Positions 5,201 through 8,565 of a DNA stretch of 8,565 nucleotides are shown in pieces. The DNA is from Sulfurimonas sp. Lineage in GTDB: Bacteria > Campylobacterota > Campylobacteria > Campylobacterales > Sulfurimonadaceae. Below the pieces are notes generated by a model. The model made no database searches. It had not been told where the DNA came from and worked only from the letters and a program-made list of their open reading frames with translations. Every line of letters starts with the position of its first letter. Position 1 is the first letter of the stretch. The stretch spans positions 1-8,565 of the forward strand of contig QNZR01000154.1 in NCBI GenBank assembly GCA_003978475.1, read 5' to 3'. Made by a program: the position numbers and the translations under genes.

Positions 5201-6462
5201 TAACCGTCGGAGTCATTGGAGTCGGCGTTGTCGGTACTTCGGTAGTAAAAATTCTTCATGACAATAAAGCTATGATTACCGCGCGTTCGGGCAAGCAAAT
5301 TTGTGTGAAGAGCGGCGTGGTCAAAAATCTCTCCAAAAAGCGGGATGTCAATATTGTCTTGACAGACAACCCTTATGATATTGTCAATGATCCCGAAATT
5401 GATATTGTCGTCGAGCTGATGGGGGGCGTAGAAGCCCCGTTTGAAGTGGTTAAAAAAGCTCTTGAAAACGGCAAAGCCGTTGTGACGGCGAATAAGGCTC
5501 TCTTAGCGTATCATCGTTATGAGCTGCAGGAGATCGCCAAAGATATTGCATTTGAGTATGAGGCATCGGTAGCGGGGGGAATTCCCATTATTAATGCACT
5601 TCGTGAAGGACTCTCCGCAAACCATATTGAATCCATTAAAGGGATTATGAACGGTACATGTAATTATATGCTCACGAAGATGATGGATGAGGGGGTTGCT
5701 TTTGAGACCATTTTAAAAGAGGCACAGGCATTGGGTTATGCCGAGGCCGATCCCACATTCGATATTGGCGGATTTGATGCGGCACATAAATTGCTGATTT
5801 TAGCGTCGATTGCGTATGGTATTGATGCTAAACCCGAAGATATTTTAATTGAAGGTATTGAGCAGGTGACGCAGGAAGACATTGCTTTTGCCAAAGAATT
5901 CGGTTACAGTATTAAACTTTTGGGTATTGCCGCGCGCTCCGGTGATGAGGTAGAATTACGGGTACATGCCTGCTTGATTAAACAAGAGGAGATGATTGCC
6001 AAGATTGACGGGGTAATGAACGGGGTTAGTGTTATTGGAAATTATGTCGGCGAGACGCTTTATTATGGTCCGGGTGCCGGCGGCGACGCCACGGCAAGTG
6101 CCATTGTCGCCAATATTATTAATATTGCCCGTTCAGGTAAAAGCGCCCCCATGCTGGGATTTAACAAGCCCCTGGAAGGTGCCCTGAAGCTTAAAGCCAA
6201 AGATGCTATTGTGTCACGCTACTATTTGCGCATTAATGTTCAAGACAGACCGGGTGTTTTGGCGAACATTGCTACCATATTCGGTACGCATAATATCTCC
6301 ATTGAAACCATGATACAGCCGCCATGTGAAAGTCAATATGTCAATCTGCTGCTCTCAACCCATGAAGCGCAAGAGCGTGACATGCAGCAAGTTATGTCAC
6401 AACTGGAAGCTTTGGACTTTGTCAGTGAGCGACCGGCGATGATACGCATTGTATCATCGTAG
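5197..6462 (+). CDS. hom: Homoserine dehydrogenase with C-terminal ACT domain
   Basis: Reduces aspartate semialdehyde to homoserine with NAD(P)H, the branch point toward threonine and methionine. The 421 residues show a Rossmann nucleotide-binding start (GVIGVGVVG, 5-13), NKALL (99-103), GTCNYMLTKM (153-162) and the catalytic stretch YAEADPTFD..GFDAAHK with D194 and K198. Residues about 340-421 form a regulatory ACT domain (RINVQDRPGVLANIATIF), typical of the monofunctional enzyme and usually a site of threonine feedback. No aspartokinase domain is fused. It starts inside the stop of alaC (ATGA) with AGGCGGA at 5185-5191. A 9-bp inverted repeat covers its last codons, and it is the last gene before the alpha operon. 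Confidence 0.97.
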   Translation: MITVGVIGVGVVGTSVVKILHDNKAMITARSGKQICVKSGVVKNLSKKRDVNIVLTDNPYDIVNDPEIDIVVELMGGVEAPFEVVKKALENGKAVVTANKALLAYHRYELQEIAKDIAFEYEASVAGGIPIINALREGLSANHIESIKGIMNGTCNYMLTKMMDEGVAFETILKEAQALGYAEADPTFDIGGFDAAHKLLILASIAYGIDAKPEDILIEGIEQVTQEDIAFAKEFGYSIKLLGIAARSGDEVELRVHACLIKQEEMIAKIDGVMNGVSVIGNYVGETLYYGPGAGGDATASAIVANIINIARSGKSAPMLGFNKPLEGALKLKAKDAIVSRYYLRINVQDRPGVLANIATIFGTHNISIETMIQPPCESQYVNLLLSTHEAQERDMQQVMSQLEALDFVSERPAMIRIVSS

Positions 6463-6492
6463 CATCGGGGTTGCAGAAACCTTCTTTTTATT
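6436..6492 (+). terminator. Candidate terminator region after hom
   Basis: Two stems occur in succession. CGATGATAC (6437-6445) pairs perfectly with GTATCATCG (6451-6459) around a 5-nt loop; this stem lies within the last hom codons and touches the stop. GGGGTT (6467-6472) then pairs with AACCTT (6478-6483) using two G-U pairs and is followed by CTTTTTATTC. The second stem plus T-run resembles a weak Rho-independent terminator. The first may protect or regulate the hom 3' end. Read-through into the ribosomal genes remains possible. Confidence 0.45.
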
Positions 6493-6510
6493 CTTAAACT
6501 TATTTTAACT

Positions 6511-6526
6511 ATTTTTTTTGTAAAAT
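6511..6526 (+). promoter_or_regulatory. Alpha-operon promoter: T8-G-TAAAAT
   Basis: A run of eight T (6512-6519) and a G lead into TAAAAT (6521-6526). Further T-rich clusters lie upstream near 6485-6490 and 6502-6506, roughly spaced along the helix. This is the style of primary-sigma promoter reported in Campylobacter and Helicobacter, where periodic T-rich DNA replaces the -35 box. Transcription should begin near 6533. It is the strongest promoter-like signal in the window and stands before a set of highly expressed ribosomal genes. Confidence 0.65.
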
Positions 6527-6532
6527 ACGCGT

Positions 6533-6659
6533 CCGCATGCGTCTTTGTTGGACATTTAGTTGAATATTTGTACATGTTTTCGTAAATATATACAAGTATT
6601 GGTTGTGCTCGAGCAACCTACAGAAGGGCCGTGCAGACTATTATGAAACGGAGTGTACC
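6533..6659 (+). promoter_or_regulatory. Structured leader before rpmJ, candidate ribosomal-protein autoregulatory element
   Basis: The leader is about 127 nt long and carries two adjacent stems. AATATTTGTA (6563-6572) pairs with TACAAGTATT (6591-6600) over 10 bp with one G-U, and GGTTGT (6601-6606) pairs with GCAACC (6613-6618), also with one G-U. A weak stem GTCC/GGAC (6531-6534, 6550-6553) may sit at the 5' end. The rpmJ Shine-Dalgarno GGAG is at 6650-6653. In E. coli, S4 represses the alpha operon through a pseudoknot at the rpsM start; whether this leader has an equivalent role is inference. No infA gene is present in this gap. Confidence 0.4.
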
Positions 6660-6773
6660 ATGAAAGTACGAGCTTCAGTAAAAAAGATGTGTGACGACTG
6701 TAAAGTTGTTAAGCGTAGAGGGATTGTCAGAATTATCTGTAAAAATCCCAAACATAAACAGAGACAAGGATAA
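6660..6773 (+). CDS. rpmJ: Large ribosomal subunit protein bL36, zinc-binding form
   Basis: A 37-residue protein of the 50S subunit, the smallest gene in the window. It begins MKVRASVKKMC and ends CKNPKHKQRQG. C11, C14, C27 and H32 form the standard CCCH zinc site, so this is the Zn-containing (C+) type. GGAG at 6650-6653 lies 6 nt before the ATG. Only 2 nt separate its stop from rpsM. It is the first gene of the alpha-operon group here, since infA and the spc genes that often precede it are missing. Confidence 0.97.
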   Translation: MKVRASVKKMCDDCKVVKRRGIVRIICKNPKHKQRQG

Positions 6774-6775
6774 GA

Positions 6776-7141
6776 ATGGCACGTATAGCCGGTGTAGACT
6801 TACCTAAAAAAAAGCGCGTAGAGTATGGATTAACATATATTTACGGAATTGGTCTTCATGCCTCACGTCAGATTCTTGATGCCACAGGTATTGATTATAA
6901 TAAGCGTGTCCATGAATTAAGCGGTGAAGATATAGCAAAAATTACTGCTAAGATCCGTGAATCGTATATGGTTGAAGGTGACTTACGTAAAAAAGTTGCT
7001 ATGGATATTAAAGCATTGATGGATCTCGGGTCATACCGTGGTCTTCGTCATCGCCGTGGTCTTCCATGTCGTGGACAAAAAACTAAGACAAATGCGCGTA
7101 CTCGCAAGGGTAAACGCAAAACTGTCGGCGCAGCGTCGTAA
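6776..7141 (+). CDS. rpsM: Small ribosomal subunit protein uS13
   Basis: Part of the 30S head; it contacts P-site tRNA and the central inter-subunit bridges. The 121-residue protein has the family opening MARIAGVDLP, the helix-two-turn-helix stretch with YGIG (23-26), the conserved block GSYRGLRHRRGLPCRGQ (85-101) and a basic C-terminal tail that reaches toward tRNA. The start has AAGGA at 6766-6770 inside the end of rpmJ, 5 nt upstream, so the two are probably coupled. Length is normal and no defect is visible. Confidence 0.98.
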   Translation: MARIAGVDLPKKKRVEYGLTYIYGIGLHASRQILDATGIDYNKRVHELSGEDIAKITAKIRESYMVEGDLRKKVAMDIKALMDLGSYRGLRHRRGLPCRGQKTKTNARTRKGKRKTVGAAS

Positions 7142-7152
7142 GGAATTAGAGT

Positions 7153-7545
7153 ATGGCAAAAAGAAAAACAACTCGTAAAAAAGTCGTTAAGAAAAATATT
7201 GCACGCGGTATTGTACATATTGCGGCATCTTTTAATAACACACTCGTCACGATTACCGACGAGATGGGGAATATGATCTGCTGGAGTTCTGCCGGCAGTC
7301 TTGGTTTTAAGGGGTCTAAAAAGTCCACTCCGTTTGCGGCACAAGCCGCTGTTGAAGCCGCTGTTGAAAAAGCTCAGGTTCATGGAATCAAAGAGTTGGG
7401 CATTAAAGTTCAAGGTCCCGGTTCGGGACGGGAAACAGCAGTGAAAGCGGTTGGTGCTATTGAAGGCATTCGTGTAACATTTATGAAAGATGTTACTCCA
7501 CTACCACATAATGGTTGTCGCGCACCTAAGCGTCGTAGAGTTTAA
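7153..7545 (+). CDS. rpsK: Small ribosomal subunit protein uS11
   Basis: Lies on the 30S platform near the mRNA exit and helps shape the decoding region. At 130 residues it shows the family features: a basic N-terminus, NIARGIVHIAASFNNT (15-30), GFKGSKKSTPFAAQ (51-64), VQGPGSGRE (86-94) and the invariant end PHNGCRAPKRRRV. The N120-G121 pair is the site where an isoaspartate forms in S11 of other bacteria. AAGGA at 7140-7144, overlapping the rpsM stop, precedes the ATG by 8 nt. Confidence 0.98.
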   Translation: MAKRKTTRKKVVKKNIARGIVHIAASFNNTLVTITDEMGNMICWSSAGSLGFKGSKKSTPFAAQAAVEAAVEKAQVHGIKELGIKVQGPGSGRETAVKAVGAIEGIRVTFMKDVTPLPHNGCRAPKRRRV

Positions 7546-7556
7546 GGAGATTACTG

Positions 7557-8183
7557 ATGGCAAGATATAGAGGTCCAGTAGAAAAAATCGAAAGAAGATT
7601 CGGTGTAAGCCTTAACCTAAAAGGTGAGCGTCGTTTAGCAGGAAAATCTGCTTTAGAAAAACGTCCTTACGGTCCGGGTCAACACGGTCAGCGTCGTAAA
7701 AAGGTTTCAGAGTACGGTCTGCAACTGAATGAGAAGCAAAAAGCAAAGTTCATGTACGGACTTTCTGAAAAACAGATGCGCGCGCTCTTTAAAGAGGGAA
7801 AACGCCGCGACGGTAATACCGGTTTTAATCTTATTACCTTAATTGAGCAGCGTTTAGACAATGTTGTTTACCGTATGGGATTTGCATCCACGCGTCGTTT
7901 TGCGCGTCAATTGGTCAATCACGGTCATGTTTTGGTTGATGGCAAGAAAGTCGATATTCCGTCTTACCGTGTGAAACCGGGACAAAAGATCGAGATTGCG
8001 CAGAAGAGCAAGAAAAATATTCAGGTGCTTCGTGCTATTGAGTTAACAAACCAGACAGGTTTGGCGCCATGGGTTGATATTGATGCTGAAAAAGTATTCG
8101 GTATATTTACCCGCTTACCGGAACGTGAAGAGATTGTTATTCCAGTTGAAGAACGTCTTATCGTTGAGCTTTACTCGAAATAA
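7557..8183 (+). CDS. rpsD: Small ribosomal subunit protein uS4, zinc-free form
   Basis: A primary 16S rRNA-binding protein that starts 30S assembly and takes part in decoding fidelity; in E. coli it also represses the alpha operon. The 208 residues start MARYRGP and contain PYGPGQHGQRRKK (37-49), YGLQLNEKQK (53-62) and an S4 RNA-binding domain at about 99-147 (RLDNVVYRMGFASTRR, VLVDGKKVDIPSYRV). They end in the conserved LIVELYSK. The protein has no cysteine, so this is the zinc-free (C-) type, in contrast to L31 and L36 in this window. AAGGAG at 7544-7549 overlaps the rpsK stop. rpoA follows after 20 nt. Confidence 0.98.
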   Translation: MARYRGPVEKIERRFGVSLNLKGERRLAGKSALEKRPYGPGQHGQRRKKVSEYGLQLNEKQKAKFMYGLSEKQMRALFKEGKRRDGNTGFNLITLIEQRLDNVVYRMGFASTRRFARQLVNHGHVLVDGKKVDIPSYRVKPGQKIEIAQKSKKNIQVLRAIELTNQTGLAPWVDIDAEKVFGIFTRLPEREEIVIPVEERLIVELYSK

Positions 8184-8203
8184 TCATAAAAAAGGGCGTA
8201 TTA

Positions 8204-8565
8204 ATGAATAAGATTAAAACTTCTCCACTTCTACCTCAGGAGTTTGTTGTTGAACAAATTTGTGAGAATGAAGCAAACATAATAGCTTATCCATTTGAAA
8301 CGGGTTTTGCGGTATCACTGGCTCACCCGCTTCGCCGTTTTTTATTGAGCAGCTCAGTAGGATTTGCTCCTATAGCCATTAAAATTGAGGGTGCCAAACA
8401 TGAGTTTGACTCAGTTCGCGGTATGCTTGAAGATATTTCGGATTTTATCATTAACTTAAAAGACATTCGTTTTAGGTTGCATGATGAGGCCACAGAAGCG
8501 CGGGTATCGTATAGTTTTAACGGTCCATGTGAGATCAAGGGAAGTGATCTGAATAATGATGATGT
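8204..8565 (+). CDS. rpoA: RNA polymerase alpha subunit, N-terminal part (cut by window end)
   Basis: The alpha subunit dimer is the scaffold for RNA polymerase assembly. The first 120 codons are present (MNKIKTSPLL to SDLNNDD); the rest, including the C-terminal promoter-binding domain, lies beyond the window. The dimerisation region shows LRRFLLSSSVGFAPIAIKI (43-61), HEFDSVRGMLEDI (66-78) and INLKDI (83-88). The usual TLGNALRR motif reads SLAHPLRR here, a divergence I associate with Campylobacterota. AAAGGG at 8191-8196 stands 7 nt before the ATG. The frame is open to the edge with no defect, so the truncation is only the window boundary. Confidence 0.96.
   Translation, partial: MNKIKTSPLLPQEFVVEQICENEANIIAYPFETGFAVSLAHPLRRFLLSSSVGFAPIAIKIEGAKHEFDSVRGMLEDISDFIINLKDIRFRLHDEATEARVSYSFNGPCEIKGSDLNNDD

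Noticed and set aside
1..8565. CRISPR array, tRNA, insertion sequence, toxin-antitoxin or defence genes
   Set aside because: I looked for regularly spaced repeats, cloverleaf ends, transposase motifs and small paired genes and found none; apart from the first 509 bases the window is dense housekeeping coding sequence.

Overview
The window looks like a chromosomal stretch from a Campylobacterota (epsilonproteobacterial) genome, probably a free-living sulfur- or hydrogen-oxidiser type rather than a very AT-rich host-adapted species. Three observations support this. The gene order rpmE-rsmI-rlmB-(membrane protein)-(periplasmic protein)-aminotransferase-hom matches, from memory, the order around Cj0155c-Cj0149c in Campylobacter jejuni. 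The promoter-like motifs are of the extended -10 / T-tract type with no clear -35 box. The RpoA N-terminus carries a divergent SLAHPLRR motif that I associate with this phylum. The genus cannot be fixed from the sequence alone.

Layout. Positions 1-509 form a long AT-rich, gene-free stretch. It holds two tandem perfect inverted repeats (17-51 and 58-100), a 15-bp direct repeat, two TATAAT boxes and a structured leader. Next comes a tightly packed plus-strand run: rpmE (L31), rsmI (16S 2'-O-ribose methyltransferase), rlmB-like SpoU methyltransferase, a RodZ-like single-pass membrane protein, a secreted protein of unknown function, an AlaC-type aminotransferase and hom (homoserine dehydrogenase). 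Spacing is 0-38 nt or overlapping throughout. A second promoter-like motif before rlmB and a third before alaC may split this run into sub-operons.

After hom there is a 197-nt gap with a candidate terminator, a strong T8-G-TAAAAT promoter-like element and a structured leader of about 127 nt. Then comes the alpha-operon set rpmJ (L36; only 37 codons), rpsM (S13), rpsK (S11), rpsD (S4) and the 5' part of rpoA, cut by the window end. infA, which often precedes rpmJ, is absent here.

Functionally the window joins ribosome construction (L31, L36, S13, S11, S4), ribosomal RNA modification (RsmI, RlmB-like), transcription (RpoA), amino-acid metabolism (AlaC, Hom) and an uncharacterised envelope pair. 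It is mostly housekeeping. I see no defence system, mobile element, CRISPR array or secondary-metabolite cluster. The parts most worth a second look are the RodZ-like protein with its overlapping secreted partner, the two structured leaders before rpmE and rpmJ, a possible leaderless rlmB transcript, and the tandem hairpins at the left edge.
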